A stretch of DNA of 18,585 bases. Origin: Rubrobacter_F sp035642415 (GTDB taxonomy: Bacteria > Actinomycetota > Rubrobacteria > Rubrobacterales > Rubrobacteraceae). The notes below the pieces were generated by a model. The model was not told the origin of the DNA, ran no database searches, and saw only the letters and a program-made list of their open reading frames with translations. The stretch spans positions 1 through 18,585 of the forward strand of contig DASQSI010000322.1 of the NCBI GenBank assembly GCA_035642415.1, written 5' to 3'. Below, piece after piece: positions 1 through 8,079 of the stretch. Every line of letters starts with the position of its first letter. The first letter of the stretch is position 1. Made by a program: the position numbers and the translations under genes.

Positions 1-671
1 GTAGCTTCGCCGCCCGCTTCCTCTAGTATCAGGATTCCCGCTGCTACGTCCCACGCCGAGAAGCCTTGCTCGTAGCAGCCGTCGAGTCTCCCCACTGCGA
101 CATAGCACAGATCGAGCGCGCCGGAGCCTAAGCGCCTCATACCTCGCGCCAGGTTCGTGAACCTTTCGAAAAGCTCGATGGCCATGGGTATCTCCTCCCA
201 GTCGTCGGGGTAGCTGGTACCCAGAAGCGCTCGCCCTGGCTCGTCGGTGTCCGACGCTCCTATGGGCTCGCCGTTAAGGGTGGCGCCGCTCCCACGCTCA
301 GCGGCGTAGGTCTCTTCAGTGGCCGGGTCGTGCACCACGCCCACAACCACCTCGCCGTCCCTCTCCAAGGCTATCGACGTAGAGAAAAAGGGGACGCCGT
401 GAACATAGTTCGTGGTGCCGTCTAGGGGGTCGACTATCCATCGGGCGTCACCCTCGCCCTCAAGCTCCCCGCTCTCTTCGGTTAGCATCCCGTAGGTGGG
501 GAAAGCCTCCTGAAGCACCTCCTTGATCTTCTGCTCGGCCTTCTTGTCTGCCTCGGTGACGAGTTCAGCCTCCCCCTTATATTCGACGTCTAGTCGTTTG
601 GCGAAGCTGTCTCTCAACACCTCGCCCGCTGCCTCCGCTGCTGCGACCGCTACCTCAAGCTCACTACTCAA
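1..671 (-). CDS. Inositol monophosphatase family protein, 3' end cut by window edge
   Basis: A Mg-dependent phosphatase of the inositol monophosphatase superfamily, which hydrolyses inositol-1-phosphate or related sugar or nucleotide phosphates in the cytoplasm. The frame reads leftwards and stays open to base 1, giving 223 residues; full-length members are about 260-270, so roughly 40 C-terminal residues lie outside. Metal-site motifs are in order: LTEES (Glu66), IVDPLDGTTN (Asp81 and Asp84), the LGSGALDLCYVAVGRLDG block near 181-198, and AWDVAAG (Asp208). The start is taken as TTG at 671-669. No ATG or GTG is available further upstream in frame before the context becomes non-coding, and a GGGAG lies about 12 bases upstream. 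It diverges from the genes to its right. Family assignment is firm; the precise substrate (inositol phosphate, histidinol phosphate, PAP or fructose bisphosphate) cannot be told from sequence. Confidence 0.93.
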   Translation of the reverse strand, partial: MSSELEVAVAAAEAAGEVLRDSFAKRLDVEYKGEAELVTEADKKAEQKIKEVLQEAFPTYGMLTEESGELEGEGDARWIVDPLDGTTNYVHGVPFFSTSIALERDGEVVVGVVHDPATEETYAAERGSGATLNGEPIGASDTDEPGRALLGTSYPDDWEEIPMAIELFERFTNLARGMRRLGSGALDLCYVAVGRLDGCYEQGFSAWDVAAGILILEEAGGEA

Positions 672-1183
672 GTTTTCTCGGCTCTCCCATAGTTGAACGA
701 TACGTCTCTCTACATGATAGTCCCCGAAGCGCAACGAGAGGAGTGGTGAGGGGGAAGGCAATTCGTGGTACAGGGTCGAAAGTACAAAACTATCTCGGTT
801 GCGGTTCTGTGCCCTACTAGCAGGGAAGGTGCCGAGTAAAACTAGGTCCGGCGTGTTGGTCCAACAAGCCTCAGTCCTTTCAGCTGGTCTTCCATGGCCG
901 GATAGGGGACAGGACCGCTACGGTAGAACTGATGATATTGGAGACTACGGCGCCCCCCTTGGGTAGGCGCAAACTCTTAGCACATGTCTAGTGGAGAGAT
1001 TTCTCGAACTCCGCTAGTTGAAACTCTCGCTGTCTGATACTGTTGAGACTAATGATGATAGGGATCGACAAGTAAGGGTCACCTTTCGGAAAGAGAATGC
1101 GGTAGACCCGATGTTAGCCGAACGCTCCATAGAGGACGGCAGATGATGTCCGTCCACCGCGACGGTAGGATAGGTAAGTTGCA
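672..1183. other. 512-base intergenic region between divergent genes, no gene recognised
   Basis: Short overlapping ORFs here have no recognisable domain, no convincing ribosome site and mixed codon use. I could not fold a tRNA. Two small symmetries are visible: an 11-base palindrome GTTGGTCCAAC at 855-865, and a hairpin at 988-1017. The region must hold the promoters for the leftward phosphatase and probably the rightward membrane protein, but I see no clear -35/-10 pair. Confidence 0.6.
988..1017. promoter_or_regulatory. Hairpin in the divergent intergenic region
   Basis: Bases 988-996 (CTAGTGGAG) pair with 1009-1017 (CTCCGCTAG) over nine positions, one of them a G-T wobble, around a 12-base loop that itself contains GAGA and TCTC. 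No T-run follows, so it is not a typical terminator. It could be an operator or an RNA structure; function unknown. Confidence 0.25.
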
Positions 1184-1669
1184 TTGAGCTTGAGATCGTA
1201 TAGAGTGGCTTCGGGAAAAATCGTGTGCTTGGTGACTGCTGTCGTGGTGATCTTGGCCGTAGCTACAGATGGGGCTTACGCGAAGGGAGAAATGGCGCAA
1301 AGAGGCGGTGGTGGCGGTGCTCGTGGGGCTCCTAGTGGAGGCGGCAAGCCCTCGAGCCCATCCCAGGTCGCTAAGCCCTCAGTGCCCTCCAACACCTACT
1401 CGGCTCCGCCGAGGGACGTGGGGAGCAGGAGCAACCCTTACTATGGCTCGCCGGGCTACGGGATGCGCTACAACTCGCTCTCCAACTTCTTCCTGTGGTC
1501 GTGGATCTTTCATCACGACAGGGAGGATTCCGACTACCAGTACGAGTACGGCGGGGAATCGAATGAGGACGTTGGAGGGTGGCTGCTCTCCGGGATCGGG
1601 GTCATAGGAATAGTAGGTGGGTTGGGGTGGTGGCTGCGTCGACGATTGGCCTGGCAAAAACCAGGGTAA
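1184..1669 (+). CDS. Predicted secreted or membrane protein, Gly/Ser/Pro-rich, C-terminal membrane anchor
   Basis: I do not recognise a family. The 161-residue product has a hydrophobic N-terminal segment at about residues 12-28, followed by a signal-peptidase-like AYA site near 31-33. A low-complexity stretch rich in Gly, then Ser/Pro/Lys, covers about 38-85. An aromatic and acidic middle includes SNFFLWSWIF and a Tyr/Glu-rich patch. A second hydrophobic helix at about 133-150 is followed by RRRL, as expected for a type I anchor with an inside-positive tail. This layout makes a real exported protein likely despite the lack of homology. The start is uncertain: TTG at 1184 has AGGATAGG upstream, while TTG at 1190 and GTG at 1205 are in frame and give the same signal segment. 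It stands alone, with no obvious partner. Confidence 0.6.
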   Translation: MSLRSYRVASGKIVCLVTAVVVILAVATDGAYAKGEMAQRGGGGGARGAPSGGGKPSSPSQVAKPSVPSNTYSAPPRDVGSRSNPYYGSPGYGMRYNSLSNFFLWSWIFHHDREDSDYQYEYGGESNEDVGGWLLSGIGVIGIVGGLGWWLRRRLAWQKPG

Positions 1670-1874
1670 GCGGCAGGCTTCTGCCTAGCTTGTCATAGGA
1701 GGTGGGCCGCGAGGCTCCGATAACTCTTAGGCAGAGTCAACGGCAATCCCTATTAGTCGGTATCTATGAGCCTACGTTTCTTCGAAAATAGGGCCCTTCG
1801 TCGGAGGCATCTGCTTATGCGTCTGCCATCATACTGGCGTGGGTAGAAACCTGAGAGGAGAAGAGGTAGCAAAA

Positions 1875-2222
1875 ATGAGGACGGAGCCTTCAGCCGAAGT
1901 CTCTGGTTCGACGGTAGCTCAGGGCGAGCTTGGGGATACAAGGGCGCGGGACTGGGCCAAGGTGCAGGAGAGCATGGCTCTCCCATTCTATGAAGCGGTG
2001 TTGGGGAAGACGGCGATCAGGCCTATAGTTCTAGAAGGTTCGGCGGTTAACGGGCGCGCTGTCGGGGTAGGCGAATATGCTCGATCGGCAGCTAGTCCAG
2101 AGTTGGGGCTGTTCCCAACGCGCGAAACCCTTTTTAAGGACGCTTTAGCGAAGGTTACGCCTTCACTCCTGCTCAGGATGGGTTGCCCTCGGGGTAAACT
2201 GCGCGTGGTAAGTATCAGCTGA
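1875..2222 (+). CDS. Hypothetical protein, 115 residues
   Basis: No family is recognised. The ATG at 1875 has a GAGG eight bases upstream within a purine-rich run; an in-frame GTG at 1839 would add 12 residues but has a poorer context. The product is soluble-looking, with no membrane span and no clear motif. Codon use is mixed but not unlike the neighbours. The stop lies 21 bases before the nucleotidyltransferase start, whose GGAGG ribosome site falls in the gap, so the two could be co-transcribed. A long antisense ORF overlaps its 3' part and is judged to be a shadow of the next gene. It may be a lineage-specific gene, a decayed remnant, or a leader ORF. Confidence 0.4.
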   Translation: MRTEPSAEVSGSTVAQGELGDTRARDWAKVQESMALPFYEAVLGKTAIRPIVLEGSAVNGRAVGVGEYARSAASPELGLFPTRETLFKDALAKVTPSLLLRMGCPRGKLRVVSIS

Positions 2223-2243
2223 CACGGAGGAGGCGAAGAGAAC

Positions 2244-3368
2244 ATGAAGGCGGTGATCATGGCCGGGGGCAAGGGGACGAGGCTCCGGCCACTGACGAGC
2301 AAACAGCCCAAACCTATGGTCCCCATAGTTAACAAGCCATGTATGGAGCATATCGTCAACCTCCTCAAAGACCACGGCTTCGAGGATATCCTCGCCACCC
2401 TCGAGTTCATGCCCGAGGTCATCCAGGAGTACTTCGGCGACGGGTCCGGGTGGGGTGTAAGAATGGAGTACTCCGTGGAGGAGGAGCCTCTGGGTACCGC
2501 TGGCTCGGTCAAGTTCGCCGAGAATTGGCTGACGGAGAGGTTCGTCGTCATTTCAGGTGACGCTCTTACCGACGTGGACCTGAGGAGTGCTGTCGCCTTC
2601 CACGAGGAGCGTGGGGCCGAAGCTACTTTGGTCCTCAAAGAGGTAGACGACCCATCTGAGTTCGGTATAGTGGTGGTCGAAGACGACGGGCGCGTCTCCG
2701 GCTTCCTCGAGAAGCCGGATGAGGAAGAAGTCTTCTCCCACACGGCCAACACCGGCATGTATATCCTAGAGCCGAGCGTGCTAAATGATATTCCGGAAGG
2801 CCAGGAATACGACTTCGCCGAGGAGCTCTTCCCTAAGCTGCTTGAAGAAGGACGTCCCATGTATGGGTACGTGATGGAGGGTTATTGGGAGGACATCGGC
2901 AACATAGAGCAGTACATGAGTGCCCAAAAGGATGTACTGGACGGCAAAGCCCGGGGTATCCGGCTGCCGGGGGAAAAGTTGCGGGAAGGCGTCTACGTCG
3001 GGCGCGGCACGCAGGTGGACGAGGACCAGCTGGAAGCACCGGTGGTCCTGGGGGACAACGTTTGGCTCTCCTCCAGCGCCCGCGTCGGTCCTTACTCGGT
3101 TTTGGGACCGAACGTTTCGGTGGAGGTGGGTGCATCGGTAGAGAGAAGCACCGTGGCCGAGGGTTCTTCTATCGGCGAGGAAGCCGAGCTTGATGGCGCC
3201 CTGATCGGACGTGGGTGTCGCATAGAAGCCAGGGTGCGCTTGCGTGAGGGTAGCGCCCTTGGGGACGGGGTCAGCGTAGGAGAAGAGGCCACCATCTCGC
3301 CCGGAGCAAGCGTCTACCCCGACGAGTTCATCCAAAGCGGAACCGAGATCATCGAAGACGTTTACTAG
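2244..3368 (+). CDS. NDP-sugar nucleotidyltransferase (mannose-1-phosphate guanylyltransferase-like)
   Basis: This enzyme joins a sugar-1-phosphate and an NTP to make an NDP-sugar (GDP-mannose or a similar donor) for cell-surface glycans. The 374-residue protein starts with the nucleotide-binding signature GGKGTRLRPLT (8-18) and Lys23 in KQPKP. EEPLGTAGS follows, then ISGDALTD with metal-binding Asp106, FLEKP, TANTGMYILEP and YWEDIGNIEQY, all typical of the rossmann-like NTP-transferase fold to about residue 235. The rest, about 240-370, is a left-handed beta-helix of imperfect hexapeptide repeats (for example VVLGDNVWLSSSARVGP). Many actinobacterial relatives carry a C-terminal phosphomannomutase domain, about 820-840 residues in all; this one stops after the helix. 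The ATG has GGAGG 12-16 bases upstream. The nucleotide and sugar cannot be assigned with confidence; glucose-1-phosphate thymidylyl- or uridylyltransferase are alternatives. Confidence 0.9.
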   Translation: MKAVIMAGGKGTRLRPLTSKQPKPMVPIVNKPCMEHIVNLLKDHGFEDILATLEFMPEVIQEYFGDGSGWGVRMEYSVEEEPLGTAGSVKFAENWLTERFVVISGDALTDVDLRSAVAFHEERGAEATLVLKEVDDPSEFGIVVVEDDGRVSGFLEKPDEEEVFSHTANTGMYILEPSVLNDIPEGQEYDFAEELFPKLLEEGRPMYGYVMEGYWEDIGNIEQYMSAQKDVLDGKARGIRLPGEKLREGVYVGRGTQVDEDQLEAPVVLGDNVWLSSSARVGPYSVLGPNVSVEVGASVERSTVAEGSSIGEEAELDGALIGRGCRIEARVRLREGSALGDGVSVGEEATISPGASVYPDEFIQSGTEIIEDVY

Positions 3369-3618
3369 GATCATAGGGATTCGGACTGCGGAAACCCGGA
3401 AAACAAAGGACTGGGAGGTGCGCGCTAATCTCGTCCAAGAAGAGACGACCGATCACCTAGTGGAGCATGAGGCCGCTCATCCTTGGCGCTTCGGGCACCC
3501 TTCCGAGGATACCGGGATACGTTTTAAGCTCTTGTATCGCTAGGTAGCGGTTGACGCTGTAACGGCCTGGTCCTCTAGGCGCGAGAGCAGCCGAGCCCTG
3601 TTCCTCGTCCGATACAAT

Positions 3619-3837
3619 GTGTGGGGAGGCACAGAGACTAGAGAGGCTTGGGTAAGCGTGCGTGGAGGAACCATCGCGCTGGTAATCAGCGCTTTGGTGT
3701 TGGTCATAATCCTACCGTTTTTGCTCCTGCTGCGGGCGGTTTCCGGCCCCGCGGAGAATAAAGTGGTCACGCGAGAAGTCACACGTCAAGTCACGGTGGA
3801 GCCGAAATCGAGAACCCAACCATCTCCGCGAACCTAG
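3619..3837 (+). CDS. Small single-span membrane protein (hypothetical)
   Basis: A 72-residue ORF with one strong hydrophobic helix (about residues 19-39, IALVISALVLVIILPFLLLL) after a short Arg-containing N-terminus. A polar tail with the repeat-like VTREVTRQVTVE follows. It starts at GTG 3619; an in-frame GTG at 3658 sits just before the helix and is an equally good start, and neither has a strong ribosome site. The helix-plus-tail design argues for a real peptide, but there is no homology to rely on. It lies 250 bases after the nucleotidyltransferase and 205 bases before the beta-oxidation genes, so it is probably its own unit. Confidence 0.45.
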   Translation: MWGGTETREAWVSVRGGTIALVISALVLVIILPFLLLLRAVSGPAENKVVTREVTRQVTVEPKSRTQPSPRT

Positions 3838-3880
3838 CTCTCACCATAGATCGCGTCTAAACAGCAGGGAGCTAGCTGAT

Positions 3881-3897
3881 CGACCCTTAGCGGGTCG
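3881..3897 (+). terminator. Hairpin downstream of the small membrane protein
   Basis: CGACCC (3881-3886) and GGGTCG (3892-3897) form a perfect six-pair stem with a five-base loop, 44 bases after the preceding stop. No T-run follows, so termination is possible but weakly supported. Confidence 0.3.
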
Positions 3898-3972
3898 GAA
3901 GCCTAGACATCTCCTGTGGGCTCTCAGTTGCCAACTGCTCGAATGATCTAACACGAGGGCCAGGAGCGCTAG

Positions 3973-4016
3973 ACCCCGTTTTTGGGGTACATTAATTAGT
4001 GTGCCCCTTAGTCGGG
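3973..4016 (+). promoter_or_regulatory. Palindromic array ahead of the fadN-like gene (candidate operator or attenuator)
   Basis: Four blocks alternate: CCCC (3974-3977), GGGG (3984-3987), CCCC (4004-4007), GGGG (4013-4016). Blocks 2 and 3 frame a 24-base imperfect palindrome at 3984-4007, symmetric at 20 of 24 positions and centred on TTAATTAG. That core is AT-rich in a GC-rich setting, like many TetR/FadR-type operators. Block 1 can pair with 2 and block 3 with 4, which excludes pairing 2 with 3, so a switching RNA leader is also possible. The gene starts 27 bases further on, with a GGAGG site in between. A regulatory role is inferred from position and symmetry only. Confidence 0.4.
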
Positions 4017-4042
4017 GAAGAGAATAGACTACGGAGGTACGA

Positions 4043-6460
4043 ATGACGCATCGAATAAAGCGGGTTGCGGTCCTCGGCGCGGGAACGATGGGTGCTGCCA
4101 TCGCTGCCCACCTCGCCAACGCCGGTCTAGAAGTGGACCTCTTAGACATAACGCCCGAAGAGCTCACCGAGGAAGAGGAGAAAAAGGGTCTCACGCTCGA
4201 ATCGCCCAAGGTCAGGAACAGAATCGTACGGGAGGGCTTCGAGCAAATGAAGAATGCGAAGCCTCCGGCCCTCATGAGCGAGCGCGTCCTCGAGAGGATA
4301 CGCATCGGAAACTTCGAGGACGATCTCGAACGTATCGAGGATGCAGAGTGGATCATCGAAGCCATAATCGAGAAGCTCAAGCCCAAGCAGGAGCTGATGG
4401 CGCGGGTAGAGGAACTGGCGAACAACAACGCGCTCATCTCATCCAACACTTCCGGCATCCCGCTGCACCAGATCGCCGAGGACCGGTCCGAGGCGTTCAA
4501 GAAACGCTTCTTGGGAACCCACTTCTTCAACCCGCCGCGTTACCTGAAGCTCTTGGAGATAATCCCGACCGAAGATACCGACCCCGAGCTCGTCGAAGAG
4601 GTGCAGGTCTTGGGAGAACGGGTGCTGGGCAAGGGCATCGTGCTGGCAAAGGACACCCCGAACTTCATTGGCAATCGGCTCGGGAGCTTCTCCATGATCA
4701 ACTCTATGCGCTACGCCTTCGACAAAGGCTACGGGATCGAAGAGTTGGACGCCATAACGGGCCCCCTGATCGGACGTCCCAAGACGGCCACCTTCCGCCT
4801 GCAAGATCAGGTCGGCCTCGATATCTCGATAGGGGTTGCGGAGAACCTCTACGAGGCGGTCACAGACGACGAGTCGAGGGAGCAGTTACGCCCACCCGAG
4901 AAGCTCAAAGAGCTAGAGGAGCAAAACCTATTGGGCGCGAAGTCCGGCGGTGGCTTCTACAAGCGCGAAGAGCGCGGCGGCGAGAAGGTCTTCGATGTCC
5001 TGAACTTGGAGACCCTCGAGCACGAGCCTCCTGAGAACCCCGACATACCGCTCGTCGAGGAGGCACAGAAGCAGGGCGACTTGGGGGCGCGGCTTCGCTT
5101 CATCATATCCAAAGCCGAAGAGGACCGGCACGCCCGGTTCTTGCGGGACACCATCCTGTCCGACCTCGCCTACGCCTCTCGGCGGGTCCCGGAGATCTCC
5201 GACACCTTAGAGGATGTGGACCACGCGATGGAGTGGGGCTACGGTCATAAGGCTGGCCCTTTTAGGATGTGGGACCTCCTCGGTGTAAGGGACACCGTCG
5301 AGCAGATGGAGTCTCTCGGCATCGAGGTCGCCGAGTGGGCGAAGGAGATGCTCGACGGCGGTGACGAGAGCTTCTACAAGACGGAAGGAACCCGGGAGCT
5401 ACAGTTCAGCCCGATAGAGGGTGGCTATGTACCGGTGCGCGAGGACCCTATGGAGCTCTCGCTTGAGAAGGTTCGCGCTGAGGGCGGTGAGATCGACCGG
5501 AACGGCTCGGCGAGTCTGCTGGACCTGGGTGATGGGGTTTTGTGCCTCGAAATCCACTCTAGGGGCAACTCTATAGACGAAGCCGTAGCGGAGACGGGTG
5601 ACGAGGCTTTGCGGCGGCTCGAGGAAGAAGACGAGTGGGTTGGGCTCGTGATCGGCAACGAGAGTACAAACTTCTGCGTGGGCGCGAACCTCAACGAGAT
5701 CGCGGAAGGGGCGCATCAGGAAACGCCCGATGAGTTCGGGGAGAGGGTAGACGCCTTCCAGAACTTACTCATGGGCTTCCGGTTCGCGTCTAAGCCGATC
5801 GTCGCGGCGCCGCACGGGCAGACCGTAGGGGGAGGCGCCGAGATCTGCATGCACGCCGATCGCATCGTCGCGGCGGGAGAGACCTACATGGGACTGGTCG
5901 AGACCGGTGTGGGGCTCATCCCCGCTGGCGGTGGCACGAAGGAGATGGTCCGGAGGATCATCTCCCCAGCCATGCACACGACGAGCGCCCCGCCGCTGCC
6001 CTACGTCCAGGAGGCCTTCGAAACCATAGCACAGGCGAAGGTCTCGGGAAGCGCCCTTGAGGCCCGGGAGATGGGCTTTTTGAAAGAAGAAGACCGGGTG
6101 GTGATGAACGGGGATCACCTGATCGACGCCGCCAAGCGCGAGGTTCTAGAGCTCGCTGACGGTTATGCTCCGCCCGCCCGTGAAAAGACCATTTACGCTT
6201 CTGGGAAGGTTACTCGGGCGGCCCTGGAGGTCGCCGTCAAGGCCATGCAGTGGGGCCGCTTCGCAACCGAGTACGACGGCGTCATCGCTGGCCACCTCGC
6301 TTATGTTCTTACCGGTGGAGATCTCTCGGTACCCCAGTGGGTGAGCGAGGAATATATACTCGGGCTAGAAAAAGAAGCATTCCTGGGGCTCCTCAAGAAC
6401 GAGAAAACTAGGGAACGCATCGATGCGATGCTCGAGAACGGCAAGCCTTTACGCAACTAG
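4043..6460 (+). CDS. fadN: 3-hydroxyacyl-CoA dehydrogenase / enoyl-CoA hydratase, FadN type
   Basis: A cytoplasmic bifunctional beta-oxidation enzyme that hydrates trans-2-enoyl-CoA and oxidises the L-3-hydroxyacyl-CoA with NAD. Domain order in the 805 residues is dehydrogenase first, hydratase last, as in Bacillus subtilis FadN and opposite to Escherichia coli FadB. The NAD loop is GAGTMG (12-17). The catalytic dyad is His160 in THFFNP with Glu172 in LEIIP, keeping the normal spacing of 12. The dehydrogenase C-terminal domains follow to about residue 430. The crotonase part (about 490-700) has GQTVGGGAE with Glu600 and MGLVETGVGLIPAGGGT with Glu620. These are the two acid residues of enoyl-CoA hydratases at their usual spacing of 20. 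The ATG has an ACGGAGG site nearby. The thiolase follows 17 bases later, so both halves appear active and the two genes form an operon. The palindromic array upstream is a likely control site. Confidence 0.94.
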   Translation: MTHRIKRVAVLGAGTMGAAIAAHLANAGLEVDLLDITPEELTEEEEKKGLTLESPKVRNRIVREGFEQMKNAKPPALMSERVLERIRIGNFEDDLERIEDAEWIIEAIIEKLKPKQELMARVEELANNNALISSNTSGIPLHQIAEDRSEAFKKRFLGTHFFNPPRYLKLLEIIPTEDTDPELVEEVQVLGERVLGKGIVLAKDTPNFIGNRLGSFSMINSMRYAFDKGYGIEELDAITGPLIGRPKTATFRLQDQVGLDISIGVAENLYEAVTDDESREQLRPPEKLKELEEQNLLGAKSGGGFYKREERGGEKVFDVLNLETLEHEPPENPDIPLVEEAQKQGDLGARLRFIISKAEEDRHARFLRDTILSDLAYASRRVPEISDTLEDVDHAMEWGYGHKAGPFRMWDLLGVRDTVEQMESLGIEVAEWAKEMLDGGDESFYKTEGTRELQFSPIEGGYVPVREDPMELSLEKVRAEGGEIDRNGSASLLDLGDGVLCLEIHSRGNSIDEAVAETGDEALRRLEEEDEWVGLVIGNESTNFCVGANLNEIAEGAHQETPDEFGERVDAFQNLLMGFRFASKPIVAAPHGQTVGGGAEICMHADRIVAAGETYMGLVETGVGLIPAGGGTKEMVRRIISPAMHTTSAPPLPYVQEAFETIAQAKVSGSALEAREMGFLKEEDRVVMNGDHLIDAAKREVLELADGYAPPAREKTIYASGKVTRAALEVAVKAMQWGRFATEYDGVIAGHLAYVLTGGDLSVPQWVSEEYILGLEKEAFLGLLKNEKTRERIDAMLENGKPLRN

Positions 6461-6477
6461 AGAAAGGAGACCATGCG

Positions 6478-7656
6478 ATGAAAGAAGCCGTAATAGTCTC
6501 GGGTGCCCGGACCGCGGTAGGTCGTGCTCCCAGGGGTACTCTAAGGGGCACACATCCAGCTGACATGACCGCCGCCTGCATAAAGGAGGTGCTCAATCGA
6601 GCCGACGGCTTGGATCCCTCGGAGGTCGAAGACGTAATCATTGGATGTGCGATGCCCGAAGGGCCCCAAGGTTACAACATCGCCCGACAGTCGTCGATCA
6701 GGGCCGGTCTGCCGGAGACCGTGCCAGCACAGACCGTAAACCGCTTCTGTTCGTCCGGATTGCAGACCATCACGAACGCGGCCGAGAGGATCATGGCCGG
6801 TTACGCGACCACGATAATTTCGGGCGGCGTCGAGCACATGTCCTCTACCCTGGAGATGCCACTCTTCTCCCCGAACCCTACGCTCGTGGAGACCAACCCG
6901 GAGGTCTACATGGGGATGGGCCTGACGGCGGAGCAGGTCGCTAAAGAGTACGGTGTCTCCCGCGAGGATCAGGACGAGTTCGCCCTCAGGAGCCATACCT
7001 TGGCTGGGGAGGCCGTAAGCTCCGGTCTCTTCGACGAGGAGATCGTGCCGCTCGACGTGAAGCTCGACTGGGTAAACGAGAACGGCGAGCCGCAGCACAC
7101 AGAGACCACCTTCACGCGAGACGAAGGGCCCCGCGACACCTCACTAGAGAAGCTCGCTAAGCTCCCTGCGGTCTTCCAAAAGGACGGTACTGTCACCCCT
7201 GGGAACTCCTCCCAGACGAGCGACGGGGCTGCGGCGGTCGTGGTCATGGAGCGCGAGCACGCCGAAGAGCGTGGTCTCAAGCCGCTCGCCCGCTTCGTCG
7301 GCTTCGCCGTTGGCGGTGTCCGCCCGGAGATCATGGGCATGGGACCAAGCGTCGCAATTCCCAAGGTGCTAGAGCTTACCGACCTCTCGCTCGGTGACAT
7401 AGACCTTATCGAGTTCAACGAGGCGTTCGCGGCGCAGACGCTGGCTTGTATCCGCGAGGTGGGCCTGGACCTTGAGAAGATGAACGTAAACGGCGGCGCC
7501 ATAGCCCTCGGCCACCCAATGGGCGCCACAGGCACCAAGCTCACCGTCCAGCTCATGAGCGAGATGAAGCGGCGGAATTCCAAGTACGGCATGGTGACGA
7601 TGTGCATCGGCGGTGGTATGGGAGCGGCGGGCATCTTCGAGAACCTTCAGAATTGA
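6478..7656 (+). CDS. fadA: Acetyl-CoA acyltransferase (3-ketoacyl-CoA thiolase)
   Basis: Cleaves 3-ketoacyl-CoA with CoA to acetyl-CoA and a shortened acyl-CoA, the last step of beta-oxidation. The 392-residue length is standard for the family. The catalytic set is intact: nucleophile Cys91 in NRFCSSGLQT, NEAFAAQ, His346 in GGAIALGHPMGATG, and Cys376 in CIGGGMGAAG. The start is the ATG at 6478. An ATG five bases earlier is out of frame and hits a stop at once, and AAAGGAGA lies 10 bases upstream. It sits 17 bases behind the FadN-type gene. In B. subtilis the order is fadN-fadA-fadE, with the acyl-CoA dehydrogenase third. Here the third position is a broken thioesterase, and the dehydrogenase lies convergent on the other strand. 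Confidence 0.95.
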   Translation: MKEAVIVSGARTAVGRAPRGTLRGTHPADMTAACIKEVLNRADGLDPSEVEDVIIGCAMPEGPQGYNIARQSSIRAGLPETVPAQTVNRFCSSGLQTITNAAERIMAGYATTIISGGVEHMSSTLEMPLFSPNPTLVETNPEVYMGMGLTAEQVAKEYGVSREDQDEFALRSHTLAGEAVSSGLFDEEIVPLDVKLDWVNENGEPQHTETTFTRDEGPRDTSLEKLAKLPAVFQKDGTVTPGNSSQTSDGAAAVVVMEREHAEERGLKPLARFVGFAVGGVRPEIMGMGPSVAIPKVLELTDLSLGDIDLIEFNEAFAAQTLACIREVGLDLEKMNVNGGAIALGHPMGATGTKLTVQLMSEMKRRNSKYGMVTMCIGGGMGAAGIFENLQN

Positions 7657-7662
7657 GAACCG

Positions 7663-8071
7663 ATGGTCACGAAGCCGCGAGAAGATACCAACCTATAGGG
7701 CGAGAGCGCCTTCATGTAGCTCCTCGGCCTGCGCTTTGAGGAGATGGCCCCTTTAACGTTGTCGCCTCGTTCGAGATCGCTACCGACCACCAACCCTGCG
7801 GAGCCGTGCCCGGCGGCGTGTTTACCGCGGTGATCGGAACGGTGGCCACCACCGGTGCCTACCTAGCGGCCAAGGATCAGAGCCAGCTTGCGGTTGGGCT
7901 CAGAAACGTGACCGACTTTTGCAGCCCCACAAGCAGGGCGGACTACACGCCGTCGGCGAGCCCCTTCAGCGGGGAAGAGCCAGCAGCTTTGGCCGGTGGT
8001 GATCACGTCCAGAGACGGCAAGACCGTCGCGCGGTCAGGTTCTACTCCAGAACGTCGCGGAGGAAGATTGA
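7663..8071 (+). pseudogene. Broken hotdog-fold thioesterase (PaaI-like)
   Basis: Pieces of one hotdog thioesterase appear in order but in changing frames. The first piece starts at ATG 7663 and has in-frame TAGs at 7696 and 7717, then LLGLRFEEMAP. The frame then shifts near 7751. The second piece reads NVVASFEI, CGAVPGGVFTAVIGTVA, GAYLAAKD and NVTDF, corresponding to the usual HGGV active-site helix of PaaI-like enzymes. The frame shifts again near 7970-7990. The third piece reads QQLWPVVITSRDGKTVAR. A last shift near 8030 gives VLLQNVAEED and a TGA at 8069-8071. The reconstructed length of about 136 codons fits a full PaaI-like protein, which would hydrolyse acyl-CoA thioesters. It begins six bases after the thiolase stop, so it was once part of that operon. 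The motif position usually held by HGGV reads PGGV, so a key residue is also altered. Confidence 0.8.
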
Positions 8072-8079
8072 AGCCTCTC

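Noticed and set aside
672..1183. Possible tRNA, CRISPR or small RNA in the first long gap
   Set aside because: No cloverleaf, no spaced repeats and no terminator-like hairpin with a T-run could be found.
1988..2860. 290-codon open frame on the minus strand
   Set aside because: It lies mostly antisense to the nucleotidyltransferase, is Ser/Pro/Arg-rich without motifs, and is explained by the GC-rich codon bias of the real gene.
3419..3543. 41-codon ORF starting GTG between the nucleotidyltransferase and the small membrane protein
   Set aside because: The GGAGG overlaps the start codon instead of preceding it, and the peptide matches nothing I know. It could be a remnant but cannot be supported.
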